64,000 nucleotides of DNA from Palsa-147 sp049279675 (GCA_049279675.1 JBAPOP010000085.1:36381-100380); one strand, 5' to 3'. Shown: positions 54,294 through 63,896, counted from the first letter of the stretch. Notes: a model not told the origin generated them from the sequence alone. Translations and numbers: made by a program.

Positions 54294-55025
54294 CTATTGA
54301 ATAGGAGGGCTAGCGCGGCTCGCTGGTCCGTTTTGCGCGAACCGAATAACTCCCGATTCGTCCACAACGAAGTGCCGTCGCCCCGACTCGTTCTGCGAGA
54401 TTGGATCGGCGCTCAAAACAAAATGATCGACAGGACTGCCATAGCGCGAGCTCATTGGCCCGTAGCTGAAAACGTAGCCGTTCTTCCTGCCTGAGGCCAA
54501 CCCCGCGTCAATCAAATTCGCGGAGGCTTCCGACTGGGTGCCACCGCCTTCCGGCGGTCCGAGCGCTTTCAATGTTGGCGGATACCCGTGCTTGTAGTTC
54601 GTCGAATACACATCTGACGCTACCATGATCGTGCGAATCGATCCCACCGCACTTGCCTCATTCGTTGCCATTCGCGCACGCAGAAGGTTGGGGATGGCAA
54701 TCGCCGCAATGATCAGGATAAACGGTATGAACGCGATGCCGGGGTAGCCCAAAATCAGCCCGGCCAGCGCAGCGCCTGCGCCTCTCAGTCGTCCCGCGCT
54801 CTTAGAAATCTCCGAACGCGAGATATGCCCCACCACAACGGCAACGAGGGCCGCCGGAAAAATGAAGAACAAGCAGCCAAAGACGAGGCTTGCGACCGCC
54901 ATACCGCTCGTCTTCCGTTGAACCGGAAGCAAAGTCGCCGAACCGAACGATAGGCCCGTCCCGCAACGCTCACAGAATTGAGCTGTGCCTGGATTCTGAC
55001 GGCCGCATTGAGGACACTGTCGCAT
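54294..55025 (-). CDS. Zinc-ribbon/two-TM protein with pseudopilin-like segment
   Basis: A 243-residue protein. The N-terminus has a zinc ribbon (C4, C7, C18, C21). Two hydrophobic DUF4190-like segments follow (about 42-66 and 83-96). Then residues 101-150 (FILIIAAIAIPNLLRARM, NEASAVGSIRTI) match the start of acidobacterial type-IV pilins/pseudopilins, and the C-terminal part resembles a pilin head (HGYPPTLKALGPPEGGG). The prepilin leader (GFTLIE with a cleavable glycine) is absent, so it is not a standard processed pilin. Function unknown. ATG 55025 has GGAG 8 bases upstream. Confidence 0.75.
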   Translation of the reverse strand: MRQCPQCGRQNPGTAQFCERCGTGLSFGSATLLPVQRKTSGMAVASLVFGCLFFIFPAALVAVVVGHISRSEISKSAGRLRGAGAALAGLILGYPGIAFIPFILIIAAIAIPNLLRARMATNEASAVGSIRTIMVASDVYSTNYKHGYPPTLKALGPPEGGGTQSEASANLIDAGLASGRKNGYVFSYGPMSSRYGSPVDHFVLSADPISQNESGRRHFVVDESGVIRFAQNGPASRASPPIQ

Positions 55026-55195
55026 CGATTTCTCCGAGGATACAGCTCAGCTATTGCCCGCATATTAATCCCCTGACCCTTTTCCGCAAAGAAACTTAGG
55101 GGCGCCAGGTCCGCTCCAAGAACGCGATCGGCGTAGCACTCTTCTGATTGCTCTCGATTGCCAAATGCAATCGGCGAAGCGACAATAGGCGATTC

Positions 55196-56674
55196 ATGGC
55201 CGCCAAAGACACAGTTGTCATCGTTCTCGCCGCGGGCAAGGGCACGAGGTTGCGCTCCGACGTCGCCAAGGTTTTGCATCGAGTGGGCGGCCGCTCGCTC
55301 GTCGAGCACGTCGTCCGCGCGTGCCAGCCATTAAAGGCTGCTGAAACGATCGCGGTCGTGGGATTTCAGTCGGACGCTGTTGCCGCAGCGGTGACACCGC
55401 TCGGTGCAAAAACAATAGTCCAAAATCCGCAGCGTGGTACGGGGCACGCAGTCCAGTCCGCGCGGCGCGCGATTCGTCGAAGCGCGAAGTTTGCCGTCGT
55501 TGTTCCGGGCGACGCGCCGCTCCTGCGAACAGAAACGCTCTCCGCGCTGATCAACGCGCATCGCTCGGGAGGCGCCGCCGCAACGATCCTCTCCGCGCAA
55601 TTGCCCGACCCGACGGGATACGGCCGCGTCATTCGCAAGAACGACGGCACAGTTGCCGCCGTTATCGAAGAAGGCGCCGCATCGCCCGAGCAGCGCGCGA
55701 TCACGGAAGTCAACTCCAGCATTTATTGCTTCACGCTCGACAAACTATGGCCGTGTCTCGCATCGCTGCGGCCCAACAACGTCCACAAAGAGCTCTATCT
55801 TACCGACGCCATCGCGCTGCTGAACGAACGGCGCGAGCGCGTCCTCGCCTCAATTGCGCCCGACTCGAACGAAATCCTCGGATGCAACACGCGTGCGAGC
55901 CTCGCCGATGCGGATCGCATTTTCCGGCAGCGAAAAGCCGCTGAAATAATGGACTCCGGCGTCACGATCTATTTTCCAGAGTCGGTCGTGGTTGACGCAG
56001 GCGTCGTGGTGGGACGCGACACGGTGATCGAACCCGGAGTTCAACTGCTAGGCAACACGAAGATCGGTGAGCGCTGCACGATTCGCACCGGCAGCATCAT
56101 CACCGATTCCCGCATCGCGGACGACGTATTCATCGAGGAGTATTGCGTCGTCACGGAAAGCAAACTCGCGAAACACACGCACATCGGCCCATTTGCGCGC
56201 TTGCGGCCCGGGGCCGATTTACGCGAGGGCGCGCGCGTTGGAAATTTCGTCGAGGTGAAGAAGAGCATCTTGCACGAAGGCGCGAAGGCGCCGCATCTCA
56301 CTTACCTGGGAGACGCTACGATCGGCGCTGGCGCGAACATCGGCGCGGGCACGATCACTTGCAATTACGACGGCGTGCACAAGAATCAGACGACGATCGG
56401 CAAACGCGTCTTCATTGGAAGCGACTCCGCGCTTGTCGCGCCGGTCCGCATCGGCGACGGCGCGTACGTGGCAGCCGGCTCGACAATCACTGAGAATGTC
56501 CCAGCGGATGCGCTTGCCATCGCTCGCGGACGCCAAATCAACAAGCCGGGCTGGGCTGCTACGCGCCGCGCCGTCATTGCGAAAGAACGGAAGGGCCGCG
56601 ACAAATCAAAGCCCCGCAAGAAATCAAAATCCAGACGTGCCCGCGCTCGCCGCAAGCCTTCGCGCCGCCGCTAG
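55196..56674 (+). CDS. glmU: Bifunctional GlmU (N-acetyltransferase / uridylyltransferase)
   Basis: A 492-residue enzyme: the N-terminal uridylyltransferase has LAAGKGTRL near residue 13, and from about 250 a hexapeptide left-handed helix includes the acetyltransferase domain (CNYDGVHKNQT). It makes UDP-GlcNAc for peptidoglycan and lipid A. It is longer than the usual ~455 residues because of a Lys/Arg-rich tail of about 30 residues (KSRRARARRKPSRRR). ATG 55196 has an AGG 7 bases upstream; an in-frame ATG at 55148 is less likely. Confidence 0.95.
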   Translation: MAAKDTVVIVLAAGKGTRLRSDVAKVLHRVGGRSLVEHVVRACQPLKAAETIAVVGFQSDAVAAAVTPLGAKTIVQNPQRGTGHAVQSARRAIRRSAKFAVVVPGDAPLLRTETLSALINAHRSGGAAATILSAQLPDPTGYGRVIRKNDGTVAAVIEEGAASPEQRAITEVNSSIYCFTLDKLWPCLASLRPNNVHKELYLTDAIALLNERRERVLASIAPDSNEILGCNTRASLADADRIFRQRKAAEIMDSGVTIYFPESVVVDAGVVVGRDTVIEPGVQLLGNTKIGERCTIRTGSIITDSRIADDVFIEEYCVVTESKLAKHTHIGPFARLRPGADLREGARVGNFVEVKKSILHEGAKAPHLTYLGDATIGAGANIGAGTITCNYDGVHKNQTTIGKRVFIGSDSALVAPVRIGDGAYVAAGSTITENVPADALAIARGRQINKPGWAATRRAVIAKERKGRDKSKPRKKSKSRRARARRKPSRRR

Positions 56675-56687
56675 CTCCTCTTGTACC

Positions 56688-56704
56688 GCCGGCGTCGCGC
56701 CGGC
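56688..56704 (+). terminator. Hairpin after glmU, possible terminator
   Basis: GCCGGC (56688-56693) and GCCGGC (56699-56704) form a perfect 6-bp GC stem with loop GTCGC, 14 bp after the glmU stop. No T-tract follows, so the terminator call is weak. The CATTCTGAGCGCAGC further on resembles the flank of the palindrome at 766. Confidence 0.35.
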
Positions 56705-56836
56705 TCTTCACCTCCATTCTGAGCGCAGCATACGGCCCACTCCGCGGACGGATTCTCGGGCCTGCTTTAGTCTCCATCTCGCCGTTCCAGCGAACCGCAA
56801 CCGGTGTGCTAAAATGCACGCGGGAGATCCCCAAGG

Positions 56837-57547
56837 ATGAAATTTGGCGTCGTCGTCTTTCCGGGTTCGAATTGCGATCACGATGCCTTCTGCGCAATTC
56901 GCGACGTTCTGGGCCAACCGGTCGAATATCTCTGGCACCGGGATGAGAATCTGGCCGGCTGCGACGCGATTATTCTTCCGGGCGGATTCGCATTCGGCGA
57001 TTACCTTCGTACAGGCGCCATCGCTCGCTTTTCTCCCGTCATGAAGTCCGTTGCAAAATTTGCGCGCTCGGGCGGCCTCGTCCTTGGAATTTGCAACGGC
57101 TTCCAGATTCTGTGCGAAGCGGGGTTGCTTCCGGGCGCGATGACGCGCAATCGTGGCCTCCGATTTCTCTGCAGGCAAGTGCGCATCCGAGTGGAAAATG
57201 CGGACACGCCATTCACAAGCGCCGCGCACCGCGGCCAAATCCTGGAAATTCCGATCGCGCACATGGATGGTAATTATTTCTGCGACGAAACAACTCTTCG
57301 CGAACTCGAGCGGGAGAATCGAATCATCTTTCGCTACACGACACCGGATGGCCGGAACGACGCCGCGGGAAATCCAAACGGCTCGATCGCTAACATCGCG
57401 GGAATTTGCAATCGCGAGCGCAACGTGCTCGGCCTGATGCCGCACCCGGAGCGCGCAGTCGAACAGCAACTCGGCTCAGCCGATGGTCTCGTAATTTTTC
57501 GCTCGATGGTGGATAGCTTCGTACGGCGTGTCGCCGTACCCGCGTAG
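56837..57547 (+). CDS. purQ: Phosphoribosylformylglycinamidine synthase glutaminase subunit
   Basis: A 236-residue class-I glutamine amidotransferase with catalytic cysteine C86 in LGICNGFQIL and the His-Glu pair in PHPERAVE. It supplies ammonia to PurL. In PurQ/PurL systems the small bridging protein PurS is usually encoded just upstream; here only a 162-bp gap separates it from glmU and no purS is seen. PurL follows after 87 bp. Confidence 0.96.
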   Translation: MKFGVVVFPGSNCDHDAFCAIRDVLGQPVEYLWHRDENLAGCDAIILPGGFAFGDYLRTGAIARFSPVMKSVAKFARSGGLVLGICNGFQILCEAGLLPGAMTRNRGLRFLCRQVRIRVENADTPFTSAAHRGQILEIPIAHMDGNYFCDETTLRELERENRIIFRYTTPDGRNDAAGNPNGSIANIAGICNRERNVLGLMPHPERAVEQQLGSADGLVIFRSMVDSFVRRVAVPA

Positions 57548-57634
57548 ACGAAGTTTTGACGCGCGCGATAATTTTGGAATTCACTAACCGCAGCGATTTT
57601 TTCACCGCCTCAGAAACTCGCAAGGGCATTTTAA

Positions 57635-59962
57635 ATGCTTGAAACCGAAATCAGGGTGACTAGGGAAATCGCCGCCGAACACGGCCTCACCGCCGACGAA
57701 TACTCGCGCGTGTTGAAAATTCTCGGGCGCGAGCCGAGCATCACGGAACTCGGGATTTTCTCGGTGATGTGGAGCGAGCATTGCTCATACAAGTCGAGCA
57801 AAGTCCATTTGAAGCGCCTGCCGACACGCGGGCCGCACGTGCTGCAGGGCCCTGGCGAAAATGCGGGCGTCGTGGACATCGGCGACGGCCTGTGCGCGGT
57901 TTTCAAAATCGAGTCGCACAATCATCCGAGTTTCGTCGAGCCGTTTCAGGGCGCGGCCACGGGTGTGGGTGGAATTCTGCGCGACATCTTTACGATGGGC
58001 GCATTTCCGATCGCGGTTCTCGATTCGCTCCGCTTCGGGCCCATCACAAGTGATCCGAATGACTCGGCTCCCCTTGGAGCCACAGCGGGCGAGATCGCGC
58101 GCAACCGGCGTGTGTTCGACGGCGTGGTTCGTGGAATCGGCTCTTACGGAAACTGCTTCGGCGTTCCGACAGTGGGCGGGGAAGTCCTATTCGAATCCTG
58201 CTATTCGAATAATCCGCTGGTGAATGCGCTCGCGCTCGGGATCGCGAAAAAAGAGAACCTCTTTTTCGCGCGCGCGCGCGGCGCCGGGAACCCCGTCATC
58301 TACGTCGGCGCAAAGACGGGCCGCGACGGAATACACGGCGCGTCGCTCCTGGCTTCAGCGGAATTCAGCGAAGAATCGCAGCAAAAGCGCCCCAACGTCC
58401 AAGTCGGCGACCCTTTCATGGAGAAGTTGCTCCTGGAGGCATGCCTCGAAGCGATGAAGACGGGCGCCGTGGTCGCGATTCAGGATATGGGCGCCGCGGG
58501 ACTAACGAGTTCGAGTTCGGAGATGGCTTCGCGTGGCGGCCTGGGAATCGAGATTGAGCTATCGCGCGTGCCGCAGCGCGAGACGCGCATGACGCCGTAC
58601 GAAATCATGCTGAGCGAATCGCAGGAGCGCATGCTGCTCGTCGCCGAGCACGGCCGCGAAAATGAAATTCTCCGCGTCTTCGAAAAGTGGGGGTTGGACG
58701 CTGTCGAAATCGGCCGCGTCACGGACGATGGCCAATTGCGAATTTTGGAGCGCGGCAAAATTGCCGCTGAAATTCCAGCGCACGCGCTCGCGGAAGAAGG
58801 GCCAGTCTACAAGCGCCCGCTCGCTCCGCCAACGCGGCCGGCAGGCGATGCCTACTTGATTGATTTCGCCCCAGCCGGAACCGACATCTCCGAAAATTTT
58901 CGGCGGCTGCTAGCATCGCCGGCGATCGCCTCGAAACAATGGATCATCGGGCAGTACGACCACATGGTGCGCACAAACACGCGCGTGGTCCCCGGCGCGG
59001 GTGATGCCGCGGTGCTCCGGCTGAAGGAATCGCGGCGCGGCCTCGCTCTCTCGACCGATGGAAACGGCCGGTGGTGCTGGCTCAACCCCAAAGTCGGCGC
59101 GATGCACGCCGTCGCGGAGGCAGCGCGAAACGTGGCCTGCTCAGGCGCGCGCCCCGTGGCGGCGACAAACTGCCTGAATTTCGGCAATCCGGAAAAGCCC
59201 GAGGCGATGTGGCAATTTAGCGAGGCGATCGATGGAATCGCCGAAGCGTGCGGCGTTCTCGAAGTTCCGATCACCGGAGGGAACGTCAGCTTCTATAATG
59301 AGACGCTCGGAAAGGCGATCTATCCGACGCCGGTAATCGGCGTTCTCGGGATCCTGGAAGATTCATCGAAAGCGCTGGGGCTCGGATTCCGAAACCCGGG
59401 GGACGTGATTATCGTACTTGATGGCAAGATGCCGTCGAGTGATCCAATTGAGACCTTGCGGCGTGAATTCTCGTCTTCGGAATACGCGAAGAGCATTCAC
59501 GGAATCGTGGCGGGAGAACCTCCCGCAATCGATCTGGCAGCGGAAAAGCGCCTGCAGGATTGCCTTGTCGCGCTGGCAGACGCTGGAGCGATCGAGTCTG
59601 CGCACGATCTAAGCGACGGAGGGCTCGCGGTTACTCTTGCCGAATCGTCTTTCGCGAGCGATGGCCTTGCGGCCCAAGTGGCGCTTCATAGCACAGAGCC
59701 AGATGAATGTGCGCTCTTCGGCGAACGCGGCGCCCGCGCGGCCGTCTCGGCGCGACCCGATTCACTTGCTCGCGTTGCCGAGATTGCTGCAAAATGTGGT
59801 GTTTCGGCGCAACACATCGGAAACGTCGCGCGGGGCGAGTTTCGCATCGAATATAACGGGGCTCTGTGTCTTCATAGCGCGGTCGTATCTCTGCGCGATT
59901 CCTGGAGTGGAGCGCTCGAGAAAGCACTTCGGCACGGCACAACCATTAACGGCGACCAGTAA
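57635..59962 (+). CDS. purL: Phosphoribosylformylglycinamidine synthase, PurL subunit (small type)
   Basis: A 775-residue ATP-dependent amidoligase of the small, PurQ-requiring type (large PurL is about 1300). MWSEHCSYKSSK near residue 45 is the ATP/FGAR-site motif, and ITGGNVSFYNET and the C-terminal DLSDGGLAV the second AIRS-like half. It converts FGAR to FGAM in purine synthesis with PurQ and PurS. The reading frame starts at 57635 with no obvious ribosome site. Confidence 0.96.
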   Translation: MLETEIRVTREIAAEHGLTADEYSRVLKILGREPSITELGIFSVMWSEHCSYKSSKVHLKRLPTRGPHVLQGPGENAGVVDIGDGLCAVFKIESHNHPSFVEPFQGAATGVGGILRDIFTMGAFPIAVLDSLRFGPITSDPNDSAPLGATAGEIARNRRVFDGVVRGIGSYGNCFGVPTVGGEVLFESCYSNNPLVNALALGIAKKENLFFARARGAGNPVIYVGAKTGRDGIHGASLLASAEFSEESQQKRPNVQVGDPFMEKLLLEACLEAMKTGAVVAIQDMGAAGLTSSSSEMASRGGLGIEIELSRVPQRETRMTPYEIMLSESQERMLLVAEHGRENEILRVFEKWGLDAVEIGRVTDDGQLRILERGKIAAEIPAHALAEEGPVYKRPLAPPTRPAGDAYLIDFAPAGTDISENFRRLLASPAIASKQWIIGQYDHMVRTNTRVVPGAGDAAVLRLKESRRGLALSTDGNGRWCWLNPKVGAMHAVAEAARNVACSGARPVAATNCLNFGNPEKPEAMWQFSEAIDGIAEACGVLEVPITGGNVSFYNETLGKAIYPTPVIGVLGILEDSSKALGLGFRNPGDVIIVLDGKMPSSDPIETLRREFSSSEYAKSIHGIVAGEPPAIDLAAEKRLQDCLVALADAGAIESAHDLSDGGLAVTLAESSFASDGLAAQVALHSTEPDECALFGERGARAAVSARPDSLARVAEIAAKCGVSAQHIGNVARGEFRIEYNGALCLHSAVVSLRDSWSGALEKALRHGTTINGDQ

Positions 59963-59968
59963 TAGCGA

Positions 59969-61381
59969 ATGAAACATACCCACCAATTGCCGGACGATCA
60001 CTTCCACGATGAGTGCGGCGTGTTTGGCATTTTTGGCCGCATAGAAGCAGCCAAGCTCGCCTATCTGGGACTTTACGCTCTGCAGCATCGCGGACAGGAA
60101 TCAGCCGGAATTGCGTCTACCGATGGTGCCACCTTGCACGTCCATAAGGGTATGGGCTTGGTGCAGGAAATCTTCAATCCGGAAGCAATGCTGCGGCTGC
60201 CGGGTGCGGCGGCAATCGGGCACACGCGCTATTCGACTGCCGGCGACACTTCGATGATGAACGCGCAGCCTGTCGTGATTGATTGCAACAAAGGCAAGCT
60301 GGCGGTCGCGCACAACGGAAATTTGACGAACGCCGCCGAGCTGCGGCGAAAGCTCGAGCACCGAGGCTCCATTTTTCAGACCACGAGCGACACGGAAGTG
60401 ATCGTTCATCTCGTGGCGCGCAGCAACGCCCGGCATTTGACCGGAGCGCTCGTGGACGCGCTGAACCAGGTGGAAGGCGCCTATTCGTTGCTGGTTCTCA
60501 CTCAAAACGAGATGTACGCGCTGCGCGATCCGCGCGGCTTCCGGCCGTTGAATCTCGGCCGGCTCGACGGCAACTGGGTCGTCGCGTCGGAGACTTGTGC
60601 GTTCGACCTCATCGACGCCGAGTACGTGCGCGAAGTCGAGCCCGGCGAGATGGTGAAAATTACTGGCAATGAAATTTCGTCAATCCATTTCGCGCCGGAA
60701 AAACCGCATCAATACTGCATATTCGAGCATGTCTATTTCTCGCGGCCGGACAGCATCATTTTCGGGCGGCAGGTAAACGAGAGCCGCGAGCGTCTCGGGC
60801 GCCTGCTCGCGCGCGAGCATCCGGCGGAGGCAGACGTCGTCGTGCCCGTGCCGGATTCCGGCGTGCCAGCCGCAGTGGGCTACGCGGCGGAATCCGGGAT
60901 CGCGTTCCGCATGGGTTTGATTCGCAATCATTATGTCGGCCGCACTTTTATCGAGCCCGAGCAGGCGATTCGCGATTTCGGCGTCAGGCTCAAGCTCAAC
61001 ACGGTTCGGCGGATGCTTGAGGGGCGGCGCGTCATCCTTGTGGACGATTCGATCGTGCGCGGAACCACGAGCCGCAAAATCGTGCGCATGGTGCGCGAGG
61101 CGGGCGCAGTGGAAGTTCACGTCCGCATTAGTTGCCCGCCGACGATTTCGCCGTGCTTCTACGGCGTGGACACGCCGACGCGGAACGAGCTGATCGCCGC
61201 GAATCATTCTGTGGAAGAAATACGGCAATTTCTGGAAGCCGACTCGCTCGGTTATTTATCCCTCTCAAGTTTGCGCGAGGCTGTGGAAGACACCGAAAGC
61301 AAATTCTGTACGTCGTGCTACACCGGCAGCTACCCGACGGAGCTGGTGCAACTCGAAGTGGAGGCTCAACGTGGGAGCTGA
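59969..61381 (+). CDS. purF: Amidophosphoribosyltransferase
   Basis: A 470-residue enzyme. A 15-residue propeptide precedes C16 (ECGVFGIFG), which becomes the N-terminal nucleophile of the glutaminase domain. The phosphoribosyltransferase domain has VILVDDSIVRGTTSR as PRPP-binding loop. The C-terminal CTSCYTG suggests an Fe-S cluster site as in B. subtilis type PurF. First step of purine synthesis. It starts 6 bp after purL and ends 1 bp before the lepB ATG. Confidence 0.96.
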   Translation: MKHTHQLPDDHFHDECGVFGIFGRIEAAKLAYLGLYALQHRGQESAGIASTDGATLHVHKGMGLVQEIFNPEAMLRLPGAAAIGHTRYSTAGDTSMMNAQPVVIDCNKGKLAVAHNGNLTNAAELRRKLEHRGSIFQTTSDTEVIVHLVARSNARHLTGALVDALNQVEGAYSLLVLTQNEMYALRDPRGFRPLNLGRLDGNWVVASETCAFDLIDAEYVREVEPGEMVKITGNEISSIHFAPEKPHQYCIFEHVYFSRPDSIIFGRQVNESRERLGRLLAREHPAEADVVVPVPDSGVPAAVGYAAESGIAFRMGLIRNHYVGRTFIEPEQAIRDFGVRLKLNTVRRMLEGRRVILVDDSIVRGTTSRKIVRMVREAGAVEVHVRISCPPTISPCFYGVDTPTRNELIAANHSVEEIRQFLEADSLGYLSLSSLREAVEDTESKFCTSCYTGSYPTELVQLEVEAQRGS

Positions 61382-61382
61382 G

Positions 61383-62090
61383 ATGGACATGCCGGAATCG
61401 GTCGCGATGGAGCGGAACGAAACGGATCGTTCCAGCGCGCTGATGAGGAGCCGCGCCGCGAAGGAAGCGCTCTCCTGGTTCTGGGTGATTCTCGCATTTC
61501 TTTTTATCGAAGGAACGATGGTGCAGGCGCGTGTGATCCCCAGCGGTTCGATGGAGCGCACCGTTCTCATCGGCGATCACTTGATCGTCAGCCGGTTCGG
61601 TTATGACGCGGGTGTTCCTTTCACTCCCTGGCACGAGCCGCTCTGGCGCGAGCCGAAACGGCAGCAAATCATCGTCTTCCGCGCGCCATTGCCCGAAATG
61701 GGCAATCCGGATTTCATCAAGCGGCTGATCGGCCTTCCAGGTGATTTGCTCGAGGTCCGCCGTGGCGTGGTTTACATTGACGATCAACCTCTTTCCGAAC
61801 CCTATCGCATGGAGCCGCCCAACCCAGGCGATAACTTTGGTCCAGTGAAAGTTCCCGCTGGCGAATATTTCATGATGGGCGACAACCGTAATAATTCCTA
61901 CGATAGCCGTTTCTGGGGTTTCGTCCCTCGTTCGAACATCGTCGGGACACCGCTCCTGATTTATATGTCCATTGATGCGCCCGAAGAAGTCTGGGAGCCG
62001 GGGCATCTGGGGATGCGGTTCGCGACATACCTCAACGCCCTAATCCATCCCCGCGAGGTTCGCTGGAAGCGGTTGTTCCGAACTTTTTAA
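61383..62090 (+). CDS. lepB: Signal peptidase I
   Basis: A 235-residue membrane serine protease: one N-terminal membrane anchor (about 30-46), catalytic serine S56 in IPSGSM, and lysine K113 in FIKRLIGLPGD; the C-terminal GDNRNNSYDSRFWG box completes the family. It cleaves signal peptides from exported proteins on the outer face of the inner membrane. ATG 61383 has GGGAG 6 bases upstream and lies 1 bp after purF stop, so it is translationally coupled to a purine gene, an unusual setting. Confidence 0.93.
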   Translation: MDMPESVAMERNETDRSSALMRSRAAKEALSWFWVILAFLFIEGTMVQARVIPSGSMERTVLIGDHLIVSRFGYDAGVPFTPWHEPLWREPKRQQIIVFRAPLPEMGNPDFIKRLIGLPGDLLEVRRGVVYIDDQPLSEPYRMEPPNPGDNFGPVKVPAGEYFMMGDNRNNSYDSRFWGFVPRSNIVGTPLLIYMSIDAPEEVWEPGHLGMRFATYLNALIHPREVRWKRLFRTF

Positions 62091-62127
62091 GCTGACACGG
62101 CAGTATCCAGCCTGAGGGCCTGGTCTG

Positions 62128-63174
62128 ATGCGCTATTCCGATGCAGGTGTCGATATCTCGGCCGCGGACGACGCGAAGCAGCGTATTCGCACGGCTGCGG
62201 GGCGAACGTTTCGCCGCGGGGTGCTATCTGCCATCGGTGGCTTTGGCGCGCTCTTTGAGTTGGATCGCAAGCGTTGGAAAGATCCGATCCTTGTCGCCAG
62301 CGCCGATGGCGTCGGGACGAAACTAAAACTTGCCTTTGCGACGGGCGTTCACTCTACAGTCGGCGCGGATATTCTGAATCATTGCGTGAACGACATTCTC
62401 ACGCAGGGCGCCGAGCCGCTGTTCTTCCTTGATTATCTAGCTATGGGCAAACTCGACCCGCGCGTGGTGGAGCAAATCATCGAGGGAATGAGCCGCGCGG
62501 CGAAGCAGGCCGGATGCTCGCTGATTGGGGGCGAGACTGCGGAGATGCCGGACATATACGCCGCGGGTGAATACGACCTTGCCGGCTTTATTGTCGGCGC
62601 GGTGGAACGCAATCAACGGCTCGAGCCGCGTCTAGTGCACCCGGGCGATGCGCTTATCGCTTTGCCGTCCAGCGGCCTCCACACCAACGGCTACTCTCTT
62701 GCGCGAAAGCTCGTGTTTCACGTCGCCAAACTTCAACCCGACACGTACGTCCCTTCAATCGGCAACAAAATCGGCGCGGAACTTTTGAAGCCTCATCGAC
62801 CTTATTGGCCGCTGCTCAAAAATATCGTTGCGAAGGGCTGGCTTTCTGGGATGGCTCACATTACGGGTGGAGGAATCACGGGCAATCTTCCACGCGTGAT
62901 GCCGCGAAACGTTCGCGCTCTCATCGAAGTAGGCTCGTGGCCCGTGTTGCCAATCTTTCGGTATCTCGCCGAACTCGGAAAGATCGAAGCGACCGAGATG
63001 CTGCGGACGTTCAATCTTGGCGTGGGAATGATTCTTGTGGTGCCCTCGAAGAATATCCGCAAAGTCGAATCCGAATTGCACCGTCGGCGGGAGAAATTCT
63101 ACGCGATCGGACACATCGAGGGCGCGTCCGGTGCGCCGCGCGTCGTGTATAGCGGCAAGCTCCCGCTCTCGTAG
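62128..63174 (+). CDS. purM: Phosphoribosylaminoimidazole synthetase
   Basis: A 348-residue AIR synthetase with the ATP-grasp-like PurM fold. DGVGTKLKLAF and HCVNDILTQGAEPLFF are the family N-terminal motifs, GGETAEMPD and GLHTNGYSL mark the middle, and HITGGGITGNLPR the second half. It closes the imidazole ring in purine synthesis. It starts 37 bp after lepB. Confidence 0.96.
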   Translation: MRYSDAGVDISAADDAKQRIRTAAGRTFRRGVLSAIGGFGALFELDRKRWKDPILVASADGVGTKLKLAFATGVHSTVGADILNHCVNDILTQGAEPLFFLDYLAMGKLDPRVVEQIIEGMSRAAKQAGCSLIGGETAEMPDIYAAGEYDLAGFIVGAVERNQRLEPRLVHPGDALIALPSSGLHTNGYSLARKLVFHVAKLQPDTYVPSIGNKIGAELLKPHRPYWPLLKNIVAKGWLSGMAHITGGGITGNLPRVMPRNVRALIEVGSWPVLPIFRYLAELGKIEATEMLRTFNLGVGMILVVPSKNIRKVESELHRRREKFYAIGHIEGASGAPRVVYSGKLPLS

Positions 63175-63251
63175 GACGCACCGGGGATGCGTTAATTTCT
63201 GGCGCCGACGATGCTTCCAGCGGCAATCCCCTCCGAGGGGCTGACCTGCGG

Positions 63252-63758
63252 CTAGCTGCCCGAGGGTCCAGTGCCTGAGCTATCCACCTCGACCTTCCAC
63301 GAACCGTCCGCCTGCTTCTTCCAGACCACGACGTAAGCGCCCTTCTCTGCCGTCGGCTTGCCCTTCTTGTCCTTCATGTCGATTTCATACGTGCCAAGTT
63401 CGTAGGCCATATCTCCGGCTGCAGCGACGTGCACGGCAGTTGGTTCGAACGTAAGGCTAACGAAGCCCGGGGCGGACATTAACCCGGCCCACGTCTTGCG
63501 GACAGCATCCTTTCCAACAGCGGCTGGCGCTACGGCAGAGATCATTTGAGCGTCATCGGCGTAAAACGCGGTCGATTTATCCAAATCCTTAGCGGCCGCG
63601 GCCGCAGCCCAATCTTTATCGAGGCTGCGAATATTTGATTCGATTGTGCCGAGATCCGGCGCGGCCGGCTTTTGATCTGCGGGCTGAGCGCAGCCGAAGC
63701 CGAGAGCAAGTAACACGGCCGAAGCGGGCAGCAACGTGAACCTTCGAGTGATTCCCAT
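63252..63758 (-). CDS. Lipoprotein with NTF2-like/DUF4440 domain
   Basis: A 168-residue lipoprotein: start ATG 63758 with GGAGG 8 bases upstream, lipobox LGFGC (C23), then an NTF2-like domain (FYADDAQMISAVAP, SLTFEPTAVHV, GAYVVVWKKQADGSWKVEVD). Inserted between purM and purN on the other strand. Third DUF4440-type gene in the window. Role unknown. Confidence 0.85.
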   Translation of the reverse strand: MGITRRFTLLPASAVLLALGFGCAQPADQKPAAPDLGTIESNIRSLDKDWAAAAAAKDLDKSTAFYADDAQMISAVAPAAVGKDAVRKTWAGLMSAPGFVSLTFEPTAVHVAAAGDMAYELGTYEIDMKDKKGKPTAEKGAYVVVWKKQADGSWKVEVDSSGTGPSGS

Positions 63759-63896
63759 CGTGAAGCCTCCTGGACTTGCAAAATGCGAAAGCAAGATGAC
63801 GCGGCTCGCAATCGAAGTCAAGCCCCGGCGCACTAGCGGAGGCGCTGGAGATTGCGGCGGCACCGCTTCACGAAATTGTGCTAACTTGCTTCGGCT

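Noticed and set aside
56708..57469. 253-codon - strand frame over purQ
   Set aside because: Antisense to purQ, which has all catalytic motifs.
61128..62006. 292-codon - strand frame over purF and lepB
   Set aside because: Both + strand genes are certain; this is an antisense shadow.
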